DNA of 64,000 nt from Arachnopeziza araneosa (lineage: Eukaryota > Ascomycota > Leotiomycetes > Helotiales > Arachnopezizaceae): positions 1 to 64,000 of the forward strand of contig QYAI01000069.1 in assembly GCA_003988855.1 (NCBI GenBank), read 5' to 3'. The translations under genes and the position numbers were made by a program. Shown here piece by piece: positions 45,310-57,427 of the stretch (position 1 is the stretch's first letter; the number at the start of each line of letters is the position of its first letter). Below the pieces are notes generated by a model, which had not been told where the DNA came from, searched no databases, and saw only the letters and a program-made list of their open reading frames with translations.

Positions 45310-47433
45310 ATGAGTCCATTCATCAACATCAAAATGAGTTCGGCGTCGAGTTCTGCTTCAGAAGGCAATTCGCCTGTCTCAACCAACCCTTCGACTCCTT
45401 TCAGCCCAAGTCACTCTGAAATAGAAAAACTTTCGATTGCCCACGCAACAGAAGTTCTGACGCCTAAGAAGACCAGGAATATTTGCTGTGTTGGTGCTGG
45501 ATATGTTGGTACGTTCTTTTTCCGTGTTTTAATATCCTATTCTTCAATTCCCATGCTTACCTTACAGGCGGACCAACTGCTGCTGTGATCGCCTTCCAGA
45601 ATCCTGATATCCGTGTAACGGTCGTGGATAAGGATCCTTTCCGAATCCGCAAATGGAACTCCCAGCATCCTCCTATCCATGAGCCAGGTCTCAACGAGAT
45701 CGTACGAGTGGCACGAGATGGTACAAACAAGACTACTGTGAACGTGGATGAACATTTCACACATGATCTTCCAGCTCGCCAGCCGAATCTTTTCTTCTCC
45801 ACAGAGGTTGCAAAATGCGTGGGTGAGGCCGACATTGTCTTTTTGGCTGTAAATACACCTACAAAATACACGGGAATTGGAGCTGGTGCCGCAACAAACA
45901 TGGTTGCTCTCGAAGGTGCTACGAGAGACATTGCAGTCGCTGCCAAACCTGGAGCGATTATTGTTGAAAAGAGTACTGTTCCTTGCAGAACTGCACAGAT
46001 TGTTCGTGATACGGTATGCTACTACAAACCTACGCTACCTTGTCCCATCTGACAGTGCTTAGCTCGAAGTACACCGTCCTGGAGTACCATTCGAAATTCT
46101 GTCTAATCCCGAATTCCTTGCTGAAGGCACAGCTATCAAGGATCTCCTCAACCCAGATCGAATTCTTATTGGCTCTTCACGAACGAAAGCCGGCATCGCA
46201 GCTGCTGCCGCCCTCGAAGAAGTGTACGCCGCATGGGTTCCAAGCGAGCGTATTGTCACAGTCAATCTTTGGTCATCCGAACTTTCCAAACTTGTTGCGA
46301 ACGCCATGCTTGCCCAACGTATCTCCAGCATCAATACCATTTCCGCCATCTGTGAGAAGACCGGTGCGGATGTGGACGAAATCGCACATAGCATTGGTTT
46401 AGATCCCAGACTTGGCTCTAAATTCTTGAAAGCTGGGCTTGGATTTGGTGGTTCATGTTTCAAGAAGGATATTCTTTCTCTTACCTACCTCGCCAACAGC
46501 CTTCACTTGGACGAGGTTGCCGAATATTGGATGCAAGTTATCAAGATCAACGAATACCAACGTGAACGGTTTGTTAAGCGTGTTGTCTCCAACCTCCACG
46601 GAACTCTGATTGGCAAGAAGATATCTATCCTTGGTTATGCGTTCAAAAAGGATACCTCCGACACGAGAGAATCCCCTGCAGTTGAAGTGGTCAAGCAACT
46701 GCTTGCAGACAATCCCGCGGAGATCGCTATCTTTGACCCAAGATGTAACCCAGAAGATGTGAAAGATGAGATTAAGCGTCTGTTTGCCACAACCGGTCTC
46801 AAGCTTCTCAAGCCTGATGGCCCTATAGAAGGTATGATTCAGCTCAATTTTGCCTAGGTTGACTCCCGACTAATGATAATTTAGTTTACAAAAATTCTTA
46901 TGAGGCCTGCGCCGATTCCTCAGCAGTCCTTATTCTCACCGAATGGGACCAATTTCGCTACCCCGCGATGAAGGAGAGAGAATCTGCCTTCCACAAGAAA
47001 TCCTATACTCACAGCAAGAAACCCTCTATCGGCCGGACCCCCTCCGAGCTTGATATTCTGCACATGATGACAACTGCCAAGAAGGTGAAGACCACGCAAC
47101 TTGAGCCACCGCTTGACACAGATCCATTGAACAGATATCTTCCTGAGCCAGAGTGCGCAGAAGGATGTCGAGACTGTGAGAGAGGCACCGTTGAGGAGGT
47201 GACTGCAAGTGAGAATATTGACTGGAGAGTTATTGCCAAATCTATGTTGAAGCCCAAGTGGGTCTTTGATGGACGAGGCTTGGTGGATGTGGAGTTGATG
47301 GAACAGCTGGGCCTCAGGGTCGAGGTTATTGGAAAAGCTGGAAGTAGGAGCAGATTGCATGGTGAGTAATCATTCCGCCTGATATCTTCAGCATCACTAA
47401 CGATATTCAGGCTTCGATGGTAACAGAAATTGA
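45310..47433 (+). CDS. UDP-glucose 6-dehydrogenase
   Basis: Five exons (45310-45508, 45568-46013, 46063-46831, 46885-47361, 47411-47433) give 637 residues. The last exon is 23 nt (FDGNRN). The NAD motif is CCVGAGYVGGPTA near residues 59-71. The catalytic Cys is in GFGGSCFKKD near 347, preceded by SNPEFLAEG and LVANAMLAQR. The C-terminal domain has YAFKKDTSDTRESPA. The enzyme oxidises UDP-glucose to UDP-glucuronate with two NAD+. The protein is about 150 residues longer than typical enzymes: a 45-residue disordered N-terminus and an insertion around 510-590 containing CAEGCRDC, which lies between EWDQFRYPAM and the WVFDGR ending. A second ATG at 45334 has a better context and is an alternative start. 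Confidence 0.94.
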
Positions 47434-47801
47434 GTTTGAAAGCGTGATTTGTTTCTTGGGGTCGCTTCGGTGCATAGGGATGGGATACTAGAGTGGTATT
47501 TTGTCTTCATAGGATATGGTATGGTAATAGGGTTATTAGAATGGATAGTCTTCGTTTATCAGATAATGGTTGTCGAGTACCGAAACCTTTCAAGCGAATA
47601 ATGTATATATTTCTGCAAGGATTGGCGCCTTTGAACACTATGTATGTGCAGCTCATATTTCATCTACTGGATTTCTCTTGATAAACTTCCACCTGTGTAG
47701 GAATCTTTTCAATCATTCAATGACACAGGTTATGACAAAAAATCTTTCCAGGCGACGTACCTTTCGGAGCCGGAGCAACTCCTTGGCCATGATTGCGCAC
47801 G

Positions 47802-47813
47802 GCGGCCGCATCA
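47802..47813 (+). promoter_or_regulatory. GCGGCCGCATCA element, isolated copy
   Basis: This 12-bp sequence recurs, in both orientations, in the palindrome 27 bp downstream. It contains CGGCCG, the kind of everted or inverted CGG pair bound by Zn2Cys6 dimers. Confidence 0.45.
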
Positions 47814-47839
47814 GCTCTTAACTCCTCGGCGCAATGCGG

Positions 47840-47863
47840 TGATGCGGCCGCACGGCCGCATCA
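47840..47863. promoter_or_regulatory. 24-bp GC-rich palindrome upstream of the SDR gene
   Basis: Two 11-bp arms (TGATGCGGCCG / CGGCCGCATCA) are perfect inverted copies around a 2-bp centre. The palindrome lies about 240 bp before the SDR start codon. With the copy at 47802 it gives three occurrences of CGGCCGCATCA-type half sites within 62 bp. Its symmetry and CGG content suggest a dimeric Zn2Cys6 site. A gene for such a factor is the next gene downstream of the SDR gene. Confidence 0.5.
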
Positions 47864-48101
47864 AGCAACAGAAGCCGCAGGCGGAAGAGACTATATAAGA
47901 ACCCAGAACTCCCCGCAGGTTACAATTTGCTTCAGATCATCATTCCAGTCTTCCATCAATTCGCAGCTCAGTCTGTGACGATTCTACAAGTCTCCTCCAA
48001 TCGTCATTATCCACTTCTCATTACCTATCTCAAGACAATACCTTTAACAATACCATCAACCTATATTATCTACGGTTCTCTCTCCTCCGTCTTTCGTCAA
48101 A

Positions 48102-49196
48102 ATGCAACTTCGACAAACCGCAAGCGAGTTCTTCCCACCCAAGCCGACCTTTACCGAAGAGAACCTCCCATCTTTAGCTGGTAAGACGTACGTGATCACC
48201 GGCGGAGCTGCTGGCATTGGGAAAGGGCTCGCTCGTATGCTATATTCAGCCAACGCTACCGTCTATATCGCCGGCCGCAGTCTTCCTAACATCGAGAAAG
48301 CAACAAAAGAGATTACGGAGAACCCCGGCGATGGTTTGAAGCCATCCAAAGGAGAAATAATCCCTTTGATACTTGACTTGAGCGACCTACCGACAATCAA
48401 ACCTGCTGTACAAGAATTGGGGAAAAAGGTCAACAGAATTGATGCTGTCTTCTTCAATGCCGGTGTTATGACACCGCCAAAAGGTAGTAGGACAGTGCAA
48501 GGATTGGATCTACAGTGAGTATCCCTGGTTCTACTTGTTTTGAGTCTCCTTGAGACAAGGAATACACTCTCAGTACAGCACTGTCCAGTGGTGTTACTAT
48601 GGTAGAATAGGAAAGTGCTGACTTCCCGGTGTTTTAGGTGGGGAACCAATGTTGTTGGTCATTTCCTCCTCCAGAAACTTTTGATGCCTTTGTTGGTGTC
48701 CTCTGCAAAGCAGATTGGTGAAGTCCGCATTATCTGGGTTGCTTCCGACGGTAGCAAATGGTCACCCTCACCAGATGGCATCTATTGGAATGACATCAAT
48801 GACGAAAAAGGTAGCCAATATCCCTGGAACTTGTATGCACAGAGCAAAGCTGGGAACGTCATTGTCGCATCGGAGACGGCTAGACGATATGGCGCTGATA
48901 ACATAATCACTGTCAGTCTTAACCCCGGTCATCTGAAGACGGAGCTTCAACGTAACTCGAATGAGTGCGTTCAAATGATCGTTGGCAAAGCCTTACTGTA
49001 CGACGCTCGTTATGGCGCTCTCACTGAGCTATTCGCTGGCTTCTCGAGCGCTGTGGACAAAGAGCACAATGGAGCTTACCTTATACCTTGGGGACGAATT
49101 GGAGTTATGTCTCCGCACCTTTCAAAGGGCCTCAAAAACGGAAGTGGGGAGCGACTGTGGGAGATTCTCGAGAAGGAGACGGCACAGTATTCGTAG
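48102..49196 (+). CDS. Short-chain dehydrogenase/reductase
   Basis: Two exons (48102-48514, 48638-49196) give 323 residues across a 123-nt intron. The cofactor motif is TGGAAGIGKGLA near residues 33-44, with AGRS after strand 2 (Arg suggests NADPH), DLSDL, the NAG motif (FFNAGVM), NVVGHFLL and the active-site Tyr/Lys in YAQSKAGN. The layout is that of retinol-dehydrogenase- or WW-domain-oxidoreductase-like SDRs common in fungi. The substrate is unknown. Its promoter carries the GC-rich palindrome and a Zn2Cys6 regulator gene starts about 320 bp downstream on the same strand. Confidence 0.92.
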
Positions 49197-49519
49197 GACT
49201 TGACTTTTTTCATTCGCGTGCAAGTATCGGATGAGCGTGGCGTAAGATTCCTCCAGCGTTATATACTGATAGATTAATTCGATGATGATAAGGGAAGAAA
49301 ATTGCCCAATCATGATGCATGTACGCTTGCTTACTCATATTTCATAGCTCTATCACGTGCATCAGCATGAACGACCTCAAGTTGATGGCTTCTGCTTATG
49401 TGAGCTCTATAGACTCCACTACTGTCGTAACAGTTAATCAACAAACTTTACTCAATCCTCTATGTTCTGCTTCTACCTTTTGTCAAATCCGAGGAAAGCC
49501 GCCTGTACCAATCAAGGAC

Positions 49520-51887
49520 ATGAGCAGTGCAGTTCCAAAGCCACAACAGCGGCGTCGAGCTGTTCTGACTTGCGTTGAATGTCGCAAAAGAAAGCAAAAA
49601 GTTAGTCAAGAGACACTACTTCAAGTTCGAAGTCCATTTGCTGATTATGCTTTGCTGGCAGTGTAGTCGAGGCAGTCCTTGTCTGCAATGTGTCGCACGT
49701 GGACCTCAGAGCATTTGTACCTATGACCGACATCCATCTGCGTAGGTTGACTCAGAGCTTGTCAAGACTTGGTCTGATTGCATTAGCGAGTCCAAGGCGA
49801 ATAGCTCTACCAAAACGCCATCTCCGAGCGAGAGACCGGCAGTTGAGGACCCTCAGGCTCCTGCTCTGATGCTCCACGCTCAAGAGTACGGATACTCCAA
49901 CTCAGACTCGCTAAACTCAATGGGAATTTTGACAAAAGTAACATATTTTGCAACAAATTTAAGTACGTGGCTGATAGGTCATAGGTTGTCACAGACATCG
50001 TAGGTACCGACATTTCGACGTCGGCAAATCCAATATCTGCCCCACAACTACAAAGTAGAGTTCGTTCGGAATATTACGGTTATGTTCGTCGATTACCGTC
50101 TAAGTCGCATTGTGAAATCCTTCTCAAGACTTACTTCAGAGATATGAACCCTCTCAACGCCGCAGTAGACGAAGTCATCTTCCGAGAGCAATTAGAACTC
50201 TGGTGGAGTACCGCATACGACATTCTCCTGAAGGAGAGTTCAGAAAAACTTCCAAAGGATCTTCAATGCTTTCCTGCACTTATGTTTCAAATGTTTGCTG
50301 TCACAGTGCAACTCTTGCCGCTCAAATATGATTCTCGATTCGATGAGCTCAAGTTTGCACCATCGCAGACTTTTACCGAGCTGTCACAAGAATACACTGA
50401 CTGCGGGATTGAGCTCATAAAACTGGTGGGAAAAAGTAGGTTGACCCTTGTCGGGGTACTGCATGGCTTCGTGAGGATGACTTGGTTGATAAATTCGGGT
50501 GATCTTATGCGAGGTTGGAAATCCTCTGGTGCGACGGTGAAGTACGTCAACTCTTCAAACATAGCTCTCAACTCACCCTTGATTTTAGAGATGCTATGGC
50601 GATTGGACTACATCTTGAGCCTGAGATTCCTTCCTCAAGTCGTCCTGAAGAACTTCTTGATGCCTTATGGATGAATGAGCTTCGAAAACGGATATGGCTG
50701 GGTCTATATTGTTGGGATAGGTAAGTCAATCCACCCTTATTGAACCCCAACTAAAATTACTTAGCTGTATGGCTCTAACCCTTGGGCAACCACTGTTTAT
50801 CGATCTGAAAGAGTGCACCGTCACGCCTCCAATAGACTGCGAGACTCCTCTCGATCGGCTCAAGAGGGTTCCCGTAGCAAGATCGGAGTCAGACAAGCCT
50901 CTCCCTATAACAGAGAGACTTTGGCGGTTGAAGCTATCATTACGATTCCATGAGATTAGAGAGCTCGAAGGCGAAGGACCCATACCTCGGAATCCTGAGA
51001 AGGTGAAGGAATTGCATTACGCCGCTGTGAATTATCGAAAGTCTCTACCTGCCTACTATCAAAGCACAAACACCGACAAACGTTGGGACGCTGAGTGTCC
51101 ATCCATAGTGGCGCACCGCGAACTACTTGCATGGATGGTCGAATCCTTCCTCACGATTCTCCATCGGCCATACATCTTCACTCGGGAACAGAGTCAACTC
51201 CAGGTTTACAGGAGTTCGCTAGTGGCCTTGGATAGCCAAGACCGGATGTACCAGACGATCCAGCACCAAAATATACAATGGCTAATCGGCCTGACATTCC
51301 CAACTTTTGATGCCGCCGTCTTGCTAGCTGTCGTATTGGTCTCCAACCCAGAACGGTATCAAGCAGATTTCTCGCGAGCGATTCAAAGCCTCCAAAACGC
51401 ACATGATCGTCTTGCATTCATCGGAACTTCCATGACCCTAGCAAAGTCGGGATCTGAGATACTTCAAGCGGTTCTCACTCGGGTATTGGAAGCACGGGAA
51501 CGTCTGGGATTGCCCATACCGAAAGAAGCCATTCCTGCCAGCGCAATTTCATCACCTGGACAGCATCATAGTAGCGTCAGTTCTTCGTCGGATGGTGAAG
51601 CTTGGCAGTTTGAGGTTGACCAGACGGCCATGGACTGGACAACACAAAACCCTGACCTCTACGAGTTTGACTTTTCAAATCTCGAGGTACCAATGCCGCT
51701 GAAGGAGCTTCTCTTAGATGAAGAGATGGCTGTCTTGTCAGGTGGAGTTGCCCATGACCCTAATTTTTGGATCTCGACATCAGATTTGCAAGGAGAAGGT
51801 ACGATGGATATTCAGCAGTCTGTGATCGATGCCAGCGAAAACTCATTGTGGAATTTCCTCACAGATACCAAGCTGTATTATCCATAG
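49520..51887 (+). CDS. Zn2Cys6 fungal transcription factor
   Basis: Six exons (49520-49600, 49662-49741, 49787-49962, 50004-50541, 50589-50720, 50765-51887) give 709 residues with every phase closing. The zinc cluster is Cx2Cx6Cx5Cx2Cx8C (CVECRKRKQKC...CLQC...C) and is split by an intron just before its third Cys. The fungal transcription factor domain covers about residues 150-500, with SEYYGYVRRLP, MFQMFAVTVQLLPL, AMAIGLHLEPE and RIWLGLYCWDSCMALTLGQPL. Several introns remain open if unspliced, so partial models are likely in automated annotation. It follows the SDR gene closely and may regulate it, as fungal C6 factors often control neighbouring genes. That is inference. Confidence 0.9.
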
Positions 51888-51962
51888 CAGAAAAACATCA
51901 AGGAAATCGGAGGATCCAGGAAACCAAAACTTTTGTAGTTTTTAAAAGACCGTGTGAACTCA

Positions 51963-52650
51963 CCGAAGTTCAATCTTCTCGGCGGGAAGAGTCATATGGA
52001 CCTCATCAAGCAATTGATTCTTATCGATCCAGAAAATCGCAGAAAAGAACACATCCCAATCTAGTACGTCATCGTCATCACAGATGAGAATCGCCCGTCG
52101 AGCAAAACCGATCTCTTAAAGCGTCCAACACCTTTTGCGCCCTGATTCATCGCAGAATCTGCGAAAAGCCAGACTTCAAACATCCACAATTGGTGAATAC
52201 ATAGGGCTGAATACCGTAGGGGGATGATGCAGCCTTTCGCTCAAGGTTGTTGGATATTTTGAAGACGTCGGGAGGATCAGCGTGTTCGTCGTATCCCAGA
52301 TCATCGAGCACACGCGCTGCTCTCCGATACGAGTCGCATTAGACCAACAATTCACCGTCGCCTGGAGAGTTGAACTATCAGACTGGTGAATGCTGTCATG
52401 GCTGAGACAATGGATCTGCCGAGTATCTTCAGGGCCACATGACAGAGCCTCAAATGATGGTACGTCTTCGAGGTTGGTGGTCGTTGCTGATGTGTCATGA
52501 CCTCGACTGGGAAGTATCTCGATAAGCCTGATGGTGGTTGGGGAGGGATCTGATGAATACTGATAGGGTGAAGGATGTGCGGGAGCCGAGTTCTCTTCAA
52601 AAGACGTTCCGAACACAGCAAGAGGGTCCTCATTGGCAAGCGTATTTACA
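51963..52650 (-). pseudogene. HET-domain gene relic
   Basis: On the minus strand a frame without ATG (about 52650-52176) has the N-terminal HET pattern: YQYSSDPSPTTIRLIEILPS followed by LEDVPSFEALSCG, where intact proteins have PFEALSYTWG. The conserved Tyr-Thr-Trp is lost. A second segment at about 52100-51963 (AILICDDDDVLDWDVFFSAI, then FWIDKNQ) resembles the middle part of HET proteins. The WIDAICI-type core is missing. It is a truncated and mutated copy, different from the other HET loci here. Confidence 0.6.
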
Positions 52651-52840
52651 ATACTAGTGATAGAACAAGATAAACTCTAAGTTTTTCATCAACATTGAAT
52701 GTCGATTTGAATAAAAGTGTTTGAATTTAGTATTTGAATTCTTCTGGTGCTATATAATCTAACTTTGTGGTTCTATTTCCAGGGCAATTGCCAATGCTGT
52801 AATGCTTTTTTATCCAACCTTATATACATTCCATCGTACC

Positions 52841-55737
52841 TTACATCACTGACAAAGCACTGATTACTCCTACAATCAATGCAACGATACTACTCGCACT
52901 CAGCCCCGCAGCACCGGAGGCTGCCACTCCGGAAGGAGTGGATGTCGTTGTTGTATTCGTACCATTTCCACCTGTTGATTTCGGGCCCGTTTCTTTGTTC
53001 TTGACGAAGCCAGGCAATGTGGATGGCAAAGAGATATTGCTCATCGCACCTACCGAAAAAGGAATCGTGTGGTACGCGCCCGAGGAGAAGGAATCATCAC
53101 TATTGGGACTGCTTCCAGGAACGCACTTTCCAGTTCCCCAAGCGGTATTTGCAACTCTCTCCCAAAGCACAGAAATATCAAATAGATCTGCGGGCTGGTA
53201 GAAGAGCCTACAATTCGCGGCCTCGTAGACGAATTGGAGAGGGAATTCGGCCGGGTCGGATGAGTTATAATTGTTGCGCAAGTTGAAGCGACTGCCAGTA
53301 ACTTGAGCCACCGGGTCAAGTCCGAGCGGCGGATTTCCAATAGAAATGTTGAACTCTGGCGAGACATCCGGGGGCGGTAAGGTCTTGCCCTCCGCATCGA
53401 AGAATTCACTAAGGACTACGAGTTCCGATATTATGTTCAAGTAAGTGAATACCTGTGCTCTATAAAAATGATTAGCAATTCGCACTTTCCAAAAGAGTTC
53501 ACAGTGGTAGTAATTATGAATTTTCGAACTAATTCGAAAAGGAAACAACAGAAAAGACTTACCCTTTGGAACCAGCAACTCCCTGCATTGGGCCAGTTTG
53601 AGGACGTCCACCGACAGCAATAGAGCGTACGCCACCTTGAGATTTCATAAGCTCGTAGAATATAGAACAAGTAGATCCGCATCCACCATCATGAAGCATA
53701 ACGATGTTGTCGGAGGTAAACTCCTGAGGCGCCACGCCAGTTGTGTTGAAAGCTCCCGTGATGAAAATATCATTCCCGTCAGCCTCTACAGGGTCGCTGA
53801 GGTTCATTCGTAGCAGGGCAGTGAAGTTATCGTTGTAGATAGAATATGGGCCAACGAGCTGTTTGACGCTGGTGAAATCATGTTCGTTCATATCAACGTT
53901 TGCTTGGGTTTGGTAAACGGAAGAGAGGTTATCATTATAGACGCCAGTGTCGCTGTATTGTTCAGCCAAGTAGTCGACAAGAGGAGTCTCTCGGAAACGG
54001 GTGGCTGCGAATGGGTCAATCGTTGGGAAGAGTTGCTTGAAAGTGTCGATGCCATTAAGCACTGATCCACCACCATTTTCTTGGAGATCTATGATAAGTT
54101 TGGTCTTCTTATTCATACGACAAGCTTGCAAGAAATTTTTGACGACTGCTTGCATGATAGGATTTGCGTCCTCAGTCTCTGCTTGGTTTGTGAAAGCGGT
54201 CATGGAAAGGACGGCAATGGAGGAATTGGGCAGAAAGTAGCCGGAAGTATAGCCATCTCTGTGGATAACCACGGGGCTTGGGTAGCCAACGAGTTGTGTG
54301 GTCGTCGATACGGAAGGGGTAGCTGTTGGAACCGCAGTGGGAGCAGCGGTTGGGGCCGCGGTGGTCGCGGCGGCGGAAGCTGGAGGAATTTCAAGTAGCT
54401 GGAAGAGAGAAGGACCGTCTGTTACGTCGGTAAAATCAGCTATTATCGCTGCTATATTAGGAACAGTAGCATTAGTGCCGTTAGCAAAGACCAAGATAGT
54501 CTCGTCGGTGTCGAATCCAAACAAATTTGCTCCTGTGAAGAAAGCATCTCCTTGACCTGCCGCGGTTCCTGCTATGGAGGAGAAGATCTTGTTGTAGATA
54601 GCATCAGGGTCTGAAAATTGCTGTGACTAATCATCGAATTAGTTCTGTAAATATCTGGAAGCTTGAAGGGAACACGGGAGTTTGGCACATTTCAAGAGGA
54701 TATATATGATGACTCTTTTGGAACCAATTCTAGGCTTATATGGAGACAAGAGGAAATCAATAAAGGAGCAAGCTTACCTCGAGACCGATTTGTAACAAGT
54801 TGTCGGCAACAGGTTGTCCATTGATCTTGATGATTGGTGAAGGTTTCCAGTGGAGTGTGGTATTCCCAGAAACCAATACTTCTAGATCAGATACCGAATA
54901 TACTTGTGGAAGACTTTTTCCATCCAGGGAGACAGATGCTAAAGATAGGCCAGTCGCAAATACAAAGATACTCTCAATCAGGGGTAGCGGCAGGTTGAAG
55001 TGGAAATCTCTTGGAAGAATATTCACCAACGTGTAAATATCCGTTTCGAAGGCGTATTGACTCTTGTAGCCACCTATTCCACGATTCTCGTCAGTAATTC
55101 TTCACACTGGTAAGGGAACATGACTCAATGATAGTGCTTCAAGAATGGAATCAAGTGAATCATGCCTCCATTAGAGTGGAACGTACCTGTCTTAAGCTTC
55201 TGAGCAATCTGATCCAATCCGCCAAACAGATCGACACCGTCCATTATGTAACCCTCAGGTGGATTCTTGAGATATGCTTGAGTACTCTGGAACTGAATAT
55301 ATGGCTCCACGTATTCGAGAAATGCCAAATCGGTATCGACATCTAGCGGCACAGACTCCAAGCATGCCATAGCATCCAGGGCAGGAACATGAGGAGCTTT
55401 CGTTGCTGAGAATGGGTGTTAGTAGAATGTCCAAGAGCGCTTTCAGGGTTGACTTGGTCGGAAAGTCCAAATAGACTTCCGATAGTCAGTCAATTCACAT
55501 ACCATCTGGATTGGCAGCGACAAAGCTTGCCGAAAAAGCACTTATAGCTGCACATGGTGCTACTGACGTCTGAATGGGAGTTGAGGTTGAAGTAGGAGTC
55601 CTGGTTGATGGATGGTGGCTTGAAGTACTCAAAATGGAGCTTGTTGGTACAGCGCTTGTAGATGTAGAGCCGGATTGAGGACCCCCTACCCAACCACCAA
55701 AGACCGAGCCCAAGGCAATACCCCACGAGGTGCGCAT
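52841..55737 (-). CDS. S41-family peptidase-like protein, probably GPI-anchored
   Basis: Five exons (55737-55503, 55405-55187, 55073-54778, 54620-53563, 53459-52841) give 808 residues, with introns of 97, 113, 157 and 103 nt. A Ser/Thr/Pro-rich N-terminus precedes PCAAISAFSASFVAANPD and the GYIMDGVDLFGGL block usual in fungal S41-type proteins. A Thr/Ala/Pro linker interrupts the protein near 440. The tail-specific-protease domain has KLIIDLQENGGGS and the presumed catalytic Ser in GGCGSTCSIF, with a Lys a few residues later (ELMKSQGG). The C-terminus is Ser/Thr/Gly-rich and ends in a hydrophobic tail (SASSIVALIVGVISALSVM), as in GPI-anchored proteins. The signal peptide is weak (MRTSWGIALGSVFGG). 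Substrates are unknown. Confidence 0.88.
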
Positions 55738-57427
55738 TATGGATATCTGAGAGACAAAGAAAAGGAAACCGAGACCAAGGAAATGATGTCGAGATGCAAG
55801 ATGAAATCCGCGATGGAGGAGGGATCCAGAATGGCGGGTCTGAGGTTATATACGTTGATTCTATATTTATGTCATCTCAAAGCTCAACAACAAAGCGAAA
55901 CTACCGAGGCGAGAAAGAGGCGCAAGACTAAGGCAGGGACGAGACCAGCAAAGTACCGAAGGACCTTCGATTGGAGCGAGAGCGCATGGGAGGTAGATTG
56001 TGGATTGTAAGCTGGCTGGGGACAAATCCGCCTGAGAGCGGTGCTGGACTCCCCCGCATATTCCGGAAGCAGTAATTTAGCATGGCCAGACGCCAATGAG
56101 CGCGGCCGGATGAGAAGAATAACGTGATATCAGTCGAGGCGCAGGTGATGGCTAAACTCGAAGGGGAACCAGTGCAGAGGCAAAATTAGAAGTCTGGTCA
56201 AGGTCGGCCACGGTGCTTGAAACCCGACTGGCATAGCCTTACGGGGGCGACAGAAGCGACATGCTAAGGCTGGCTGTGCTGAGCCGCAAACACAGTCAGA
56301 CAGGATGAGGGCCGGGGGTGGCGCTTAACCGTTCATGACAAGTTTCAGAGTCCGAGATCTGGATATGGTGTGTGATGGAGTGTATCGCATTCATCAGGAT
56401 GGGTACGCGTGTAGTGAGCATGGATGCGCAGAGCGAGTCGACTGTGAAGCGTGAAGTGTGGTGTTGGGGCAAATGCTGATGTTGCTGTTGTGCTGTGTTG
56501 TGCTGTGTTATGCTGTGCTGTGCTATGCTGTGCTGTGTCGTGAGACGAAAGGAGAGACGGGAACACGAACAGTAATCAGACGGCGAGAAGCGAGCCTCAA
56601 TCTCCCATTTGCAGGCGGCCATGCAGGTACCACACATATCCCATGCACCACGGCCGATCGCGGATATCTGATCCAAGCCTCTGCCTCAATACGGCAGCCA
56701 GTGAGTTGGAAGTGAACGCACAAAAGGAGGAGTGAAGCTTTAAGGTTAAACTTAAACTTCTCGAACCACAAACAAATCAGAATCGTGAATCATGAACGCT
56801 GATGATCTTCAACATCCACGTCCCAGCGTCATTGACCATGAACGACTGACAATCTTTTGCTGCATCGGCCGACCTTACTCTCCGCTGGAATCGCATGACC
56901 CTCATCAGCGATTTCTCACATCCTTTGCTGATGTTGGATCGTCAGCAAGTACACGACAAATATAAACAAAGGCAGGTCCTCTGGCCATCGAGTCATAAAA
57001 TCAAGTGCCCAGATCCAACACCTTCACATCCTCACGTTCAGCGTGGCAATACAACAACTCCAAATCTCCGACGGAAACTTCTCCTGAAGAATCCCGTCAT
57101 GTCTGACATGTACGTGATACCAAAAAAACCTTGTTTGCAGCGTGGCAGAGCGGAACCAGGACGTGGATTGGGGGCGAGACATGATGCTCAACGAGGAATG
57201 GAGTGGATCAACCTACAGAAACAGGGGCTGACAATGTGGTGTCACAAGTGAGGGGCATGGCACAAGAGAGTAAGTCTAGAATTCGAGCTGGTAAATTACT
57301 TGTGCTCATTAATGTAGTGAAGTCATGATCTATGCTCCCCTGCCCCGTAGCGTACTGGTATCTCCAATGCAGTCCTCAACTCCAAACAAATCGCCAAACC
57401 GTCTATCTCCAAGCATAATAATACACC
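55738..57427. other. Intergenic region upstream of the S41 gene
   Basis: 1.7 kb without a recognised gene. It contains the TGCTGTG-rich minisatellite. Open frames on both strands (for example 56296-56676 minus) are products of that repeat or have no family-like content. Confidence 0.5.
56478..56541. repeat. Low-complexity TGCTGTG repeat
   Basis: About 64 bp consist of imperfect 5- to 10-bp units of TGCTGTG, TTGTGCTGTG and TATGCTGTG. It is strongly strand-asymmetric (G and T on the plus strand). It lies about 740 bp upstream of the S41 start codon. Confidence 0.8.

Larger units (their letters stand above)
47434..48101. promoter_or_regulatory. Promoter region of the SDR gene with GC-rich palindromes
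   Basis: About 670 bp between the dehydrogenase and SDR genes. The first half is AT-rich 3' flank. The second half has the GCGGCCGCATCA elements listed separately and then a pyrimidine-rich leader. Confidence 0.55.

Noticed and set aside
45557..45946. Minus-strand frame of 129 residues
   Set aside because: Shadow of the UDP-glucose dehydrogenase exon 2, with no family-like content.
56296..56676. Minus-strand His/Thr/Gln-rich frames
   Set aside because: Created by the TGCTGTG minisatellite rather than by a gene.
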